A model generated the notes under the pieces. The model did not search any database. It was not told where the DNA came from and was given only the letters and a program-made list of their open reading frames with translations. Of a stretch of 64,000 nt of DNA, positions 48,480 through 56,478 are shown piece by piece; within the stretch, counting starts at the first letter, position 1, and every line of letters begins with the position of its first letter. The stretch covers positions 1-64,000 of the forward strand of contig CAIVAR010000025.1 of the NCBI GenBank assembly GCA_903904005.1. The letters are read 5' to 3'. The position numbers were made by a program, and so were the translations under genes. This stretch comes from an uncultured Anaeromyxobacter sp. (lineage in GTDB: Bacteria; Myxococcota; Myxococcia; Myxococcales; Anaeromyxobacteraceae).

Positions 48480-48917
48480 ATGCTCGACAAGACCCTCATC
48501 GGACGGGAGAGCGAGACCACCGTGGTGGAGGTGGAGAAGGGGGCCATCCGGCGGCTCGCCGACGCCATCGGCGACGGCAACCCCGCCCACTCCGACGAGG
48601 CGTCGGCCCGGTCGGCCGGGTACGCCTCGCTGGTGGCGCCGCTCACCTTCCCCGCCGTGCTCTCGCTGAACGAGCGGTTCCGACACTCCCTCGACCTGGG
48701 CACCCGGTCGCTCCTCCTCGGCGAGGAGTCGATCGAGTACGGGCGTCCCATCGTCGCCGGCGATCAACTGACGGTGAAGAGCAAGGTGGCCGACGTCCAG
48801 GAGCGCGCCGGGACCAGCGGCGCCACCGACGTCCTCATCCTCGAGACCGAGGGGCGCGGGGCCGAAGGCGAGTTCGTCTTCCGCACGCGCGAGACCTACA
48901 TCCTCCGGCGCGGCTAG
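48480..48917 (+). CDS. MaoC-like dehydratase, N-terminal (HadA-like) type
   Basis: The 145-residue hot-dog protein has the FAS1-type dehydratase start G-R-E-S-E-T-T-V-V-E-V and the hydratase motif G-D-G-N-P-A-H with D32 and H37. Such proteins pair with a second MaoC subunit, as HadA with HadB, to hydrate or dehydrate acyl thioesters. The downstream gene is the expected partner. It starts 11 bases after the DapB-like gene, so all three are co-transcribed. Confidence 0.82.
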   Translation: MLDKTLIGRESETTVVEVEKGAIRRLADAIGDGNPAHSDEASARSAGYASLVAPLTFPAVLSLNERFRHSLDLGTRSLLLGEESIEYGRPIVAGDQLTVKSKVADVQERAGTSGATDVLILETEGRGAEGEFVFRTRETYILRRG

Positions 48918-48930
48918 GGAGGGAGACCCG

Positions 48931-49755
48931 GTGCTCCTGGCACGGCAGCTCTACTTCGAGGCGGTGAAGGTCGGCGACGAGCTCCCCCCGCTCGTCAAGC
49001 CCCCGGTGGACCGGTCCCAGGTCGCGCGCTTCGCGGGCGCGGCCGGCGACTACGGCCCGCTCCACGTCGACGAGCCCTTCGCCCGGAACGCCGGGTTCCC
49101 GAGCGTGCTCGTGCCCGGCATGCTCGCCATGGGTTTCCTCGGCGAGCTGGTGACCGACTGGCTGCGCGGCGCCCGGGTCCGCCGCTTCGGCGCGCGCTTC
49201 GTGAAGATCGTCTGGCCCGGCGACGTGGTGACGGTCCGCGGGCGGGTGGCCGATCGGCGCTTCGAGGCGGCCGGCCGCTACGCCGCCGACATCGAGGTCT
49301 GGGGCGAGAACCAGCGCGGCGAGCTGGTGGTGCGGGGCGCGGTGACGGCCCAGCTCTACTACAGCGCCGAGGACGAGACGCGCCAGCGCGGCGGACAGCC
49401 TCCACTGGTGGTGACGCCGGCCGAGGAGGAGGAGCGGCTCGCCAAGCTCTCCCGCAGCACCGCGCCGGCCCGGCCGGCGGTGGGAACGCGTCCGGCGGTG
49501 GCTTCGGTGAAGCCTGCCGCCTCGCCGACCAAGGGCGCTCCGGCCCCCGCGCCCCGGCCCCCGGCGGGCAAGGCGCCCGTTCCGCCGCCCGCGACGAAGG
49601 CGGCCCCGCCGAAGCCCGGTGCCGCGAAACCCGCTGCCGCGAAACCCGCGGCGAAACCTGCGCCGAAGCCCGCTTCGAAGAAGGGCGCGCCGGCCAGGCC
49701 CGCTCCGGCGAAGCCGTCCCGGCCCGCGCCGAAGAAGGCCGGCAAGCGGCGCTGA
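48931..49755 (+). CDS. MaoC-like dehydratase with long Lys/Pro/Ala-rich tail
   Basis: Residues 1-145 form a hot-dog domain with A-G-D-Y-G-P-L-H (D40, H45), the catalytic pair of R-specific hydratases. From about residue 165 to 274 the protein is a low-complexity tail of Ala, Pro and Lys in A-A-K-P-like units, similar to histone H1-like tails. Such tails can bind DNA, RNA or polyphosphate or simply be disordered. The start is GTG after GGGAGG. The A of the stop overlaps the next ATG. Confidence 0.8.
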   Translation: MLLARQLYFEAVKVGDELPPLVKPPVDRSQVARFAGAAGDYGPLHVDEPFARNAGFPSVLVPGMLAMGFLGELVTDWLRGARVRRFGARFVKIVWPGDVVTVRGRVADRRFEAAGRYAADIEVWGENQRGELVVRGAVTAQLYYSAEDETRQRGGQPPLVVTPAEEEERLAKLSRSTAPARPAVGTRPAVASVKPAASPTKGAPAPAPRPPAGKAPVPPPATKAAPPKPGAAKPAAAKPAAKPAPKPASKKGAPARPAPAKPSRPAPKKAGKRR

Positions 49756-50573
49756 TGCTGCTCCTCGCCCTCGCCCTGCTCGGCGCGACGGCGGCGCCCG
49801 CACCCCAGCGGCCCCAGGCACCCGGCGCCCGCGCCGCCCAGGTCGCCCGCGGCGACCGGGCCTTCGCGGAGCGCGGCGACCCCGACCGTCTCGCCGAGGC
49901 GATCGAGGCCTGGAGCGCGGCCGCGGCCCACCCACCCGAGGACCCGGCGGTCGAGCTCCGCCTGGCCCGGGCGGAGGCCTTCCGCGCCCTCTCGGACCCC
50001 GCCGCGGCGCGCACCGCGTGGCTGGCCTCGTCCCGCGCCGCCGAGGGGGCCCTGCGCCGTCTCTCGCCGGCCTGGGCGACGGCGGTGGAGGCGGGGGACC
50101 TGAAGGGCGCGGCCGCCCGCGTGGGGCCGGAGGGGGCCGAGGCGCTCTACTGGCTGGCGCTCGCCACCTGGTCCTCGGCGCGCGAGAAGGGGCTCGCCGC
50201 CCTCCTCGCCGTGAAGGATCCCGCACTCTCCGCGATGGAGCGGGCCGCCTTCCTCGACGGGGCGCTCGACTGCGGGGGTCCGCACCGGGCTCTCGGCGCG
50301 TGGGCCGCGGCGCTGCCCGCAGCGGTGGGCGGGGGCGTGGCCCGCTCCCGCCGCCATTTCGAGCAGGCCCGCGCGCTCGGCCCGGGATGCCTGCTCACTC
50401 CGGCGGCCGAGGCCGGGTCGCTCCTCGTGCTGCTCCAGGACCGGGGCGCGTTCGAGCGGTCGCTCGCCGCGGTGGAGGGGGCGGGGGACGCCGACCCGCA
50501 CTTCGCGCCCGAGAACGAGGTGGCGCGGCGGATGGCAAGGGACCTCCGGGCGCGCGCCGCCCGGCTATTCTGA
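49755..50573 (+). CDS. TatT-like exported helical-repeat protein
   Basis: The 272-residue protein has a short signal peptide (residues 1-14) and then pairs of Ala-rich helices. The segment A-L-Y-W-L-A-L-A-T-W and the later G-G-P-H-R-A-L-G-A-W with H-F-E-Q-A resemble TatT, the TRAP-transporter-associated repeat protein. No lipobox is visible. TRAP membrane subunits are not nearby, so a transport role is open. It overlaps the MaoC stop by one base. Confidence 0.5.
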   Translation: MLLLALALLGATAAPAPQRPQAPGARAAQVARGDRAFAERGDPDRLAEAIEAWSAAAAHPPEDPAVELRLARAEAFRALSDPAAARTAWLASSRAAEGALRRLSPAWATAVEAGDLKGAAARVGPEGAEALYWLALATWSSAREKGLAALLAVKDPALSAMERAAFLDGALDCGGPHRALGAWAAALPAAVGGGVARSRRHFEQARALGPGCLLTPAAEAGSLLVLLQDRGAFERSLAAVEGAGDADPHFAPENEVARRMARDLRARAARLF

Positions 50574-50593
50574 TTCCACGAAGGGGAGGACAC

Positions 50594-50971
50594 ATGGCCG
50601 ACCAGGGAAAACAGGGCAACGCGGGTCCGGCCTCCGTGCCGGCGACGCCGGCGGGGGCGGAGAAGGGGCGCCTGGGAAGCGCGATGGCGTGGATGTTCGT
50701 CCTCTCCCTCCTGCTCTTCTGGCTGCCGGTGCTGGGGATGTTCATCGCCGGGCTGGTCGGCGGCCGGAAGGCCGGCACGGTGGGCACGGCCATCGGCGCG
50801 GTCCTCCTGCCCGGCGCCGTCGTGGCCGTGATGATGTTCTTCCTCGCCTCGGTCCTCACCGGGATGCCGATCCTGGGTGCCCTCGCCGGGCTCGGCGCCG
50901 GGGTGTTCGTGATCGCGAACGTGGTGCCGCTGCTCGCCGGGGCGGTCGTCGGCGGCATTCTGGCGCCATGA
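50594..50971 (+). CDS. Small integral membrane protein
   Basis: The 125-residue protein has a polar N-terminus of about 25 residues, then three or four hydrophobic helices separated by G-G-R-K and Gly-rich turns. No family was recognised. A clear AAGGGGAGG Shine-Dalgarno precedes the ATG. It lies between the TatT-like gene and the trans-sulfuration enzyme and overlaps the latter by 4 bases, so it is translationally coupled to it. Confidence 0.55.
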   Translation: MADQGKQGNAGPASVPATPAGAEKGRLGSAMAWMFVLSLLLFWLPVLGMFIAGLVGGRKAGTVGTAIGAVLLPGAVVAVMMFFLASVLTGMPILGALAGLGAGVFVIANVVPLLAGAVVGGILAP

Positions 50972-52143
50972 ACGAGCCGAAGCTGGGGACGCTCGCGGTG
51001 CACGCCGGCGAGGGCGAGACCCTCTCCGTTCCGTCCACAACGACCCCCGTCTACCAGGCCACCACGTACCGGTTCGAGAGCGCCGCCGAGGCCGCGGCCT
51101 ACCTCGACGCGCCCGAGGGGCGCTGGCTCTACGCGCGGCTCGAGAACCCCACCGTCGTCGCCGCCGAGAAGAAGATCGCCGCGCTCGAGGGGGCGGAGGC
51201 GGCTGCCTGCTTCGCGTCGGGGATGGCGGCGATGACCGCGGCGCTGCTCGCCTCGCTGCGGGCCGGCGACGCGCTGCTGCTCTGCGACACCCTCTACGGA
51301 CAGACCACCCGGCTGGCGCGGGACGTCCTCGAGCGCTTCGGCGTCGAGGTCCGGGTGGTCCCCTTCGACGGCCTGGCCGGCGCAGTGGCCGCGGCGCCCG
51401 CCAACGCCCGCGCGCTGGTCTTCGAGAGCCCCACCAACCCCACGCTGCGCGTCGCCGACGTCCCGGCCGTCGCGGCGGCCTGCCGGGCCCGGTCCATCCG
51501 GAGCGTCTTCGACGCCACCTTCGCCTCGCCGGTGAACCTCCGCGCCCTGCCCATGGGCGTGGACCTGGTCGTCCACAGCGCCACCAAGTTCCTGAACGGC
51601 CACTCCGACCACCTGGGCGGCGCGGTGGCCGGGTCGCGGGCCCTGGTCGACGCCGTCCTCGCCGTGCGCAGGTCCACGGGCGGGACCATGGACGCCGCCG
51701 TGGCCTACGACCTGCTCCGCGGGATGAAGACGCTGGAGGTCCGGGTGCTGCGGCAGAACGACACCGCGCTCCGCCTGGCCCGCGCGCTGGAGGGGCACCC
51801 GAAGGTCGAGCAGGTCCGCCACCCCTTCCTCCCGAGCCACCCCGACCACGCCATCGCCCGCCGGCTGCTCCACGGAGGGGGTGGCGTCCTCTCCTTCACC
51901 GTCCGTGGAGGGTACGCGGCGGTGGCCCGGGTGCACGACGCGCTCCGCCTGGTGTCGCGGGCCAGCTCGCTCGGCGGGGTGGAGAGCCTGGCCTCCATCC
52001 CGGTCATCTCCTCCCACCGCAACGCCACCGACGCCGAGCTGGCCGTGCAGGGGATCGGCCGGGGCACGCTCCGGGTCTCGGTGGGGCTCGAGGATCCCGC
52101 CGACCTGGAGGCCGATCTCCTCCAGGCGCTGGAGAGGGCCTGA
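50968..52143 (+). CDS. PLP-dependent trans-sulfuration enzyme (Cys/Met metabolism family)
   Basis: The 391-residue protein has the family start T-L-A-V-H-A-G-E, the P-V-Y-Q-A-T-T-Y segment, Y-x-R-x-x-N-P-T at residues 55-62, and K207 in H-S-A-T-K-F-L-N-G-H as PLP lysine. It could be cystathionine gamma-synthase, gamma-lyase or methionine gamma-lyase; the motifs do not decide between them. It overlaps the membrane-protein gene upstream and the lipoprotein downstream. Confidence 0.88.
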   Translation: MNEPKLGTLAVHAGEGETLSVPSTTTPVYQATTYRFESAAEAAAYLDAPEGRWLYARLENPTVVAAEKKIAALEGAEAAACFASGMAAMTAALLASLRAGDALLLCDTLYGQTTRLARDVLERFGVEVRVVPFDGLAGAVAAAPANARALVFESPTNPTLRVADVPAVAAACRARSIRSVFDATFASPVNLRALPMGVDLVVHSATKFLNGHSDHLGGAVAGSRALVDAVLAVRRSTGGTMDAAVAYDLLRGMKTLEVRVLRQNDTALRLARALEGHPKVEQVRHPFLPSHPDHAIARRLLHGGGGVLSFTVRGGYAAVARVHDALRLVSRASSLGGVESLASIPVISSHRNATDAELAVQGIGRGTLRVSVGLEDPADLEADLLQALERA

Positions 52144-52958
52144 TGGCGAGACGCCTCGCCGCGCTCCTCCTCGCGGCGGCGGCCGGATGCGTCCGGGCCC
52201 CGCCGCCGGACCTGTCCCGCAACCCGGCGGCGCTGCTCGCCCAGGTCCGCGAGGCCCAGGCGATCGTCGGCTCCTGCCGGGGGTCGGCGCGGCTCGGGCT
52301 CTCGACGCCCGACCTCGGGGGCTCGCTCGACGCCTGGGTGGCCGCCGAGCGCTCCGGGCGGCTCCGCGTGGAGGTCTTCGACTTCTTCGGCAACCCGGCG
52401 GCGGTGCTCGTGGCCGGCGGCGGGCGCTTCGCGCTGCTCGACGCGCGGGCCGGGACGCTCTACCGCGGCGAGGACCGCCCGGAGAACCTCTCGCGGCTGC
52501 TCCCGGTGCCGCTCGGCGCCCGCGAGCTCGCCCAGGTGGTCTGCGGAAGCGCGCCGCTCCTCGAGGGGAAGGCCGTGGCGGCGGAGCCGGGCGACGGCGT
52601 GGTGCTGCTCGAGATCGCCGGGAAAGGTGGGCGGCAGGTCGTCGCGGTGGGGGAGGGTGGCTCGGTCCGGTCGGCGAGCTTCCTTCCCGTGGCCGGGGGC
52701 GGGACCGGCTGGAAGGCCGACTTCTCCGTCTTCCGCCATCCCGGCGGCCGCCTCTTCCCCACCGAGGTGGACCTGCGCGGGGGAGGGTCCGAGCTCTCGC
52801 TCCGCTGGAAGGACGACCTCGAGCTGAACGTTGCACCGGAGGATGCCCTCTTCGAGCTCGCCGCGCCCAAGGGCGTCCGGGTGGTCGACCTGGAGCCCGG
52901 GTCGGCTCCACCGGCCCTGGACCTGCCGATCCGTCCCGCAACCCCGACCCGCCCGTGA
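52143..52958 (+). CDS. LolA/LolB-fold-like outer-membrane lipoprotein
   Basis: The 271-residue protein has a lipobox A-A-G-C near residue 16 and then a beta-rich domain. The pattern L-R-V-E-V-F-D-F-F-G-N-P and the repeated long strands fit the half-barrel of LolA/LolB or DUF4292 lipoproteins. It may help move or anchor lipoproteins or glycolipids in the periplasm. The ATG overlaps the previous stop. It sits before the ExbB/ExbD genes but a separate promoter lies between. Confidence 0.6.
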   Translation: MARRLAALLLAAAAGCVRAPPPDLSRNPAALLAQVREAQAIVGSCRGSARLGLSTPDLGGSLDAWVAAERSGRLRVEVFDFFGNPAAVLVAGGGRFALLDARAGTLYRGEDRPENLSRLLPVPLGARELAQVVCGSAPLLEGKAVAAEPGDGVVLLEIAGKGGRQVVAVGEGGSVRSASFLPVAGGGTGWKADFSVFRHPGGRLFPTEVDLRGGGSELSLRWKDDLELNVAPEDALFELAAPKGVRVVDLEPGSAPPALDLPIRPATPTRP

Positions 52959-52998
52959 CCCGGCTCGTCGTCGGTCCCGTTCGGGGGGTCGGTTCGGC

Positions 52999-53026
52999 TT
53001 GAATCCCCCTGGAAATCGGCTAGCTT
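52999..53026 (+). promoter_or_regulatory. Candidate promoter for exbB/exbD
   Basis: TTGAAT (52999-53004) and TAGCTT (53021-53026) are 16 bases apart, a moderate match. A leader of about 30 bases with GAAAGG leads to the GTG/ATG starts at 53061/53067. Confidence 0.35.
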
Positions 53027-53060
53027 CTCCCCTCCCCGGATCCCCGAAAGGCGCGAAGAC

Positions 53061-53720
53061 GTGAACATGGAACTCCTCACGGTCCTGAAGACCGGTGGTG
53101 TCGCGATGTGGATCATCGCGCTCTTCTCGGTCCTCGCCGTCGCCGTGGCGGTCGAACGGGTCCTCGTGCTCTGGAGGTTCACCGACCGCGCCCGCAGCCT
53201 CGCCGACGCCGTGACCCGTTCGTTGCTCCGCGGCGACGTCGAGGACGCCCGCGCCCAGGCCGAGCGGTCCACCTCCCCGGCGGCCGAGGTCTTCCTGGCG
53301 GCGCTCGTCCCCACCCCGCCCGGGAAGCGTGCGCCCACCGACGCCCGGATCGAGGCCGCGGTCGAGCGGCAGCGGGCCGAGGCGAACCAGAAGATCCGGG
53401 CCCGTCTCTGGATCCTCGGCACCATCGGGGCCACCGCCCCCTTCATCGGCCTCTTCGGCACCGTGGTCGGCATCATGCGCGCCTTCCACCAGATGGGTGT
53501 CACCGGCCAGGGCGGCTTCAGCGTCGTGGCCGCCGGCATCTCGGAGGCCCTCATCACCACGGCGGGCGGCATCGCGGTGGCCATCGAGGCGGTCATCCTC
53601 TACAACATGCTGAACGTCCTCGCCGGCCGGCTCCAGCTCCAGCTCAAGCTCCTCACCGAGGAGTTCCTGGAGATCGTGAAGGAAGTCCGTGCCTCGCCCG
53701 GTGGCACCCAGGAGCCCTGA
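53061..53720 (+). CDS. exbB: MotA/TolQ/ExbB proton-channel protein
   Basis: The 219-residue protein has three membrane helices (about residues 14-34, 118-140, 158-182), with the long cytoplasmic loop between helix 1 and 2. The segment G-L-F-G-T-V-V-G-I-M and A-I-S-E-A-L-I-T-T-A-style helix mark the ExbB/TolQ family. With ExbD it uses proton motive force to drive TonB-dependent uptake or TolA-like cell-envelope work. GTG at 53061 or the ATG two codons later may start it. Two bases separate it from exbD. Confidence 0.92.
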   Translation: MNMELLTVLKTGGVAMWIIALFSVLAVAVAVERVLVLWRFTDRARSLADAVTRSLLRGDVEDARAQAERSTSPAAEVFLAALVPTPPGKRAPTDARIEAAVERQRAEANQKIRARLWILGTIGATAPFIGLFGTVVGIMRAFHQMGVTGQGGFSVVAAGISEALITTAGGIAVAIEAVILYNMLNVLAGRLQLQLKLLTEEFLEIVKEVRASPGGTQEP

Positions 53721-53721
53721 C

Positions 53722-54171
53722 ATGTCGATGAGCACACCCGACGACGAGGGCGGAACGGGCACCGGCGGCGGCATCTTCGCCGACATCAACATCACGCCGC
53801 TCACCGACATCTTCCTCGTCCTCCTCATCATCTTCATGGTGACCACCACGGCCATCGCCGAGGCGGGCGGCCAGAACGGCGGCATCAAGGTCAGCTTGCC
53901 CAAGGGCGGGCAGGCCAACGCCGTGAAGGAGGTCCACGACCTCGCCATCGCCGTGCTCTCCGACGGGCGGGTGGTGGTGCAGGGCAAGGTGGTCGACCAG
54001 GACGGCCTGAAGAAGGTGCTCGAGAAGGCCCGCGCCGAGAATCCGGAGACGCTCGTCCTCGTGCAGGCCGACGAGGGCGTTGCGCACGGCAAGGTCGTGG
54101 CGGTGATGGACATGGCACGCCGGGAAGGTCTTCCGCGCCTCGCCATCGCCACCCGGGCGGACTCCCCGTAG
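53722..54171 (+). CDS. exbD: ExbD/TolR biopolymer-transport protein
   Basis: The 149-residue protein has a Gly/Asp-rich N-terminus, one membrane helix (about residues 30-50) with D-I-N-I-T-P-L-T-D in which the second aspartate is the proton-carrying residue, and a periplasmic domain. It forms the stator with ExbB. No tonB-like gene is in the window, so the pair may serve a TonB elsewhere or a Tol/Agl-type system. In myxobacteria such pairs also occur as gliding-motor parts. Confidence 0.92.
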   Translation: MSMSTPDDEGGTGTGGGIFADINITPLTDIFLVLLIIFMVTTTAIAEAGGQNGGIKVSLPKGGQANAVKEVHDLAIAVLSDGRVVVQGKVVDQDGLKKVLEKARAENPETLVLVQADEGVAHGKVVAVMDMARREGLPRLAIATRADSP

Positions 54172-54183
54172 GGGGAGGCCTCC

Positions 54184-54212
54184 TCGACCCGGACCGTGGG
54201 TCCAGATACAGT
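54184..54212 (+). promoter_or_regulatory. Candidate promoter (TCGACC-N17-TACAGT) for a leaderless start
   Basis: TCGACC (54184-54189) and TACAGT (54207-54212) are exactly 17 bases apart, each four of six to consensus. TACAGT ends 6 bases before the GTG at 54219, and there is no ribosome-binding site. Confidence 0.45.
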
Positions 54213-54218
54213 CCGGAC

Positions 54219-55211
54219 GTGGCCAGCCCCCCCAGGAAGCGCCTCGGCGAGATCCTCCTCGAGGCCGGCATCATCGACGGAACCCAGCTGCAGGCGGCTC
54301 TCGGCCACCAGCGGCGCTGGGGCGGGCGCATCGGCCAGGCCCTCATCGACCTCAAGATGGCCAGCGAGGAGCAGATCGTCTCCACCCTGGCGACGAAGCT
54401 CGGCTTCGAGCGCGTGCCGGTCGAGACGGTGGAGTACGGGCCCGGGCTCGAGCTCGCCCTTCGCCTCGTTCCCCACGAGTTCGCCGAGCGCAACCAGCTC
54501 CTCCCCTACGCCGCCGACACCGCCCACCTCTGGGTGGCCATGGCCGACCCCACCAACATGGGGGTCATCGACGAGCTGGCCTTCCGGACCGGACGGAACG
54601 TGAAGCTGTCCATCGCCGGAGACCGGGAGATCGCCCGCGCCATCCGGCGTCTCTACCTCGGCGACAAGAAGGGCGTGGAGGCCATCGCGCTCGACGAGCA
54701 GGACGACGGGCCCGTCGAGATGGTCGGGCCGCTCGACCCCGGATACACGCAGGGGCTCGACGAATACTTCACGCGCCAGCCCGGGAGCGCTGCCGCGGCG
54801 CCACCGCCCGCCGCCGCGCCTCCCCCCCCCGCGGCACAGGCCCCGGCTGGCCCGCCGCCGCCGCTGCCCACCCGCCCCACCTCCGGCCCGGAGGCGCGTC
54901 TCGCGGCCGCCGTCCGCACCCTGCGAAAGGCGGACGATCCCCCGCCGCCGGCATTCCCGTCCGCCGCCGCCCCGGCCGAGCTCGTCGTCGAGGTCGATCC
55001 CGAGGGGACCTTCTCCTTCGGTCCGCGCGTCGAGGCCATCCTCGACGGGCTCCAGCGGATCGGCGGGTCGGAGGGCTGCCCACCCGAGCTGGGGCGCCTG
55101 GCCCGCTTCTCGTCGGCCATGGTGAAGCTGCTCGTGCAGAAGGGGTTCGTCTCCGAGGACGAGCTCGCGGCGGCCTACGTCCAGGCCGAGCGCGGCGCCT
55201 CCAGGCGGTAG
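54219..55211 (+). CDS. Orphan MshEN (GspE N-terminal)-domain protein
   Basis: The 330-residue protein begins with R-L-G-E-I-L-L-E-A-G-I-I and L-Q-A-A-L-G-H-Q, followed by a second R-I-G-Q-A-L-I-D unit. This is the two-part motif of MshEN domains, which bind cyclic di-GMP in type II secretion and type IV pilus ATPases. The domain covers residues 5-150. A Pro/Ala-rich linker (190-225) and a C-terminal helical part (250-330) with a second R-L-x-x-like helix pair follow. No Walker motifs are present, so it is not an ATPase. It could be a c-di-GMP adaptor. The last Q of the second motif is replaced by Lys. Confidence 0.75.
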   Translation: MASPPRKRLGEILLEAGIIDGTQLQAALGHQRRWGGRIGQALIDLKMASEEQIVSTLATKLGFERVPVETVEYGPGLELALRLVPHEFAERNQLLPYAADTAHLWVAMADPTNMGVIDELAFRTGRNVKLSIAGDREIARAIRRLYLGDKKGVEAIALDEQDDGPVEMVGPLDPGYTQGLDEYFTRQPGSAAAAPPPAAAPPPPAAQAPAGPPPPLPTRPTSGPEARLAAAVRTLRKADDPPPPAFPSAAAPAELVVEVDPEGTFSFGPRVEAILDGLQRIGGSEGCPPELGRLARFSSAMVKLLVQKGFVSEDELAAAYVQAERGASRR

Positions 55212-55217
55212 GACCGT

Positions 55218-55601
55218 TCAGTTCAGCGCGGCCGGCACGGCCAGCGCGAACGGGGCGATCTCCGCCTGGAAGGTCTTCCCGTCGTCCCGCAACATCGTGT
55301 AGGTGCCCCGCATCTGCCCGAGCGGGGTGCGCAGCACGCAGAAGCTCGTGTACTGGAACGACTGGCCCGGTGCGAGGTGGGGCTGCTGGCCGACCACGCC
55401 ATCGCCGACCACCTCCTCCCGCTCGCCGCGGGCGTCGGTGATGATCCAGTGACGGGAGAGGAGCCGGGCGCTGGCGGTTCCGCCGTTCTGGATGCGGACC
55501 GTGTAAGTGAACAGGTAGCGCGCCTGCGCCGGGGCGGAGCGGTCCGGGCGGTACTCGCCCTGGACGGCGACCTCGATGCCATCTGTGATCGCGGTGGACA
55601 C
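55218..55601 (-). CDS. apaG: ApaG (DUF525) protein
   Basis: The 127-residue protein has the all-beta fibronectin-like ApaG pattern: Y-L-F-T-Y-T-V-R-I-Q-N, L-L-S-R-H-W-I-I-T-D, and G-Q-S-F-Q-Y-T-S with M-R-G-T-Y-T-M at the end. ApaG binds nucleotides or protein partners; its role is unclear, though it is linked to diadenosine tetraphosphate and cobalt/magnesium sensitivity in enterics. It is a single gene, divergent from the sirtuin gene. Confidence 0.93.
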   Translation of the reverse strand: MSTAITDGIEVAVQGEYRPDRSAPAQARYLFTYTVRIQNGGTASARLLSRHWIITDARGEREEVVGDGVVGQQPHLAPGQSFQYTSFCVLRTPLGQMRGTYTMLRDDGKTFQAEIAPFALAVPAALN

Positions 55602-55610
55602 GGTACGGGG

Positions 55611-55640
55611 TTAACCGCGAGGGGGGCCCCGTGCCACAAT
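55611..55640 (+). promoter_or_regulatory. Candidate promoter for the sirtuin gene (TTAACC-N18-CACAAT)
   Basis: TTAACC (55611-55616) and CACAAT (55635-55640) are 18 bases apart, each four of six to consensus. CACAAT ends 6 bases before the ATG at 55647, again with no Shine-Dalgarno. Confidence 0.4.
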
Positions 55641-55646
55641 GGTCGG

Positions 55647-56474
55647 ATGGAACTCGAGCCCCGCCTCCGCGAGATCCTGGAGGAGGTCCGTGCTGCCCGT
55701 GGACGCGTGGTGGCCCTCACCGGCGCCGGCATCTCGGCCGAGAGTGGCATCCCCACCTTCCGCGGCAAGGAGGGGTACTGGGTCGTGGGCTCCCGGAACC
55801 ACATGCCCCAGGAGATGGCCACCCACGCCATGTTCCTGATGGAGCCGGCGGAGGTGTGGCGCTGGTACCTGTACCGGTTCGGCGTCGTCCGCCACGCCCA
55901 GCCCAACGAGGGGCACGCGGCGCTGGTGCGGCTCGAGCGTGCGCTCGGCGACCGCTTCACCCTCGTGACCCAGAACATCGACGGCCTCCACCGCCGGGCC
56001 GGGGCCTCTGCCGAGCGGACCTGGTGCATCCACGGCGACGCCGCCTGGATCCGCTGCGCCCACGACTGCGGCGTGGGGCTCCTGCCGCTCCCCGACCTGG
56101 GCCCCCGCGACGCCCGGACGCCGCTCTCCGGCGAGGACCGCGCCCGGCTCACCTGCCCGCGGTGCCGCGGCTGGCTGCGCCCCCATGTCCTCTGGTTCGA
56201 CGAGTGCTACGACGAGGAGAACTACCGGTTCGACTCCACGCGGCGGGCGGCCAGCGAGGCCGACCTGCTCCTCGTGGTGGGGACGAGCGGGGCGACCAAC
56301 CTTCCCATGCAGGTGGGGCAGCTCTGCTTCACGAACGGTTCGGCGCTCGTGGACGTGAACCCGGAGGAGAACCCCTTCTCCGAGCTCGCCGAGCGCAGCC
56401 GGAGGGGCTTCTTCGCCCGCGGCTCGGCGACCGCGAGGCTGCCCGCGATCGTGGCGGCGCTCGCCGCCCCGTAG
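55647..56474 (+). CDS. cobB: Sir2-family NAD-dependent protein deacylase
   Basis: The 275-residue protein has G-A-G-I-S (residues 27-31), T-Q-N-I-D-G-L-H (108-115), catalytic H129 in W-C-I-H-G, and zinc cysteines C137, C141, C170 and C173. It removes acyl groups from lysines using NAD. In Anaeromyxobacter-like genomes it may control acyl-CoA synthetases. A tyrosine/arginine pair Y-x-x-R of class III desuccinylases appears as Y-L-Y-R near residue 76, hinting at a preference for acidic acyl groups, though this needs testing. Confidence 0.93.
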   Translation: MELEPRLREILEEVRAARGRVVALTGAGISAESGIPTFRGKEGYWVVGSRNHMPQEMATHAMFLMEPAEVWRWYLYRFGVVRHAQPNEGHAALVRLERALGDRFTLVTQNIDGLHRRAGASAERTWCIHGDAAWIRCAHDCGVGLLPLPDLGPRDARTPLSGEDRARLTCPRCRGWLRPHVLWFDECYDEENYRFDSTRRAASEADLLLVVGTSGATNLPMQVGQLCFTNGSALVDVNPEENPFSELAERSRRGFFARGSATARLPAIVAALAAP

Positions 56475-56478
56475 CCGC

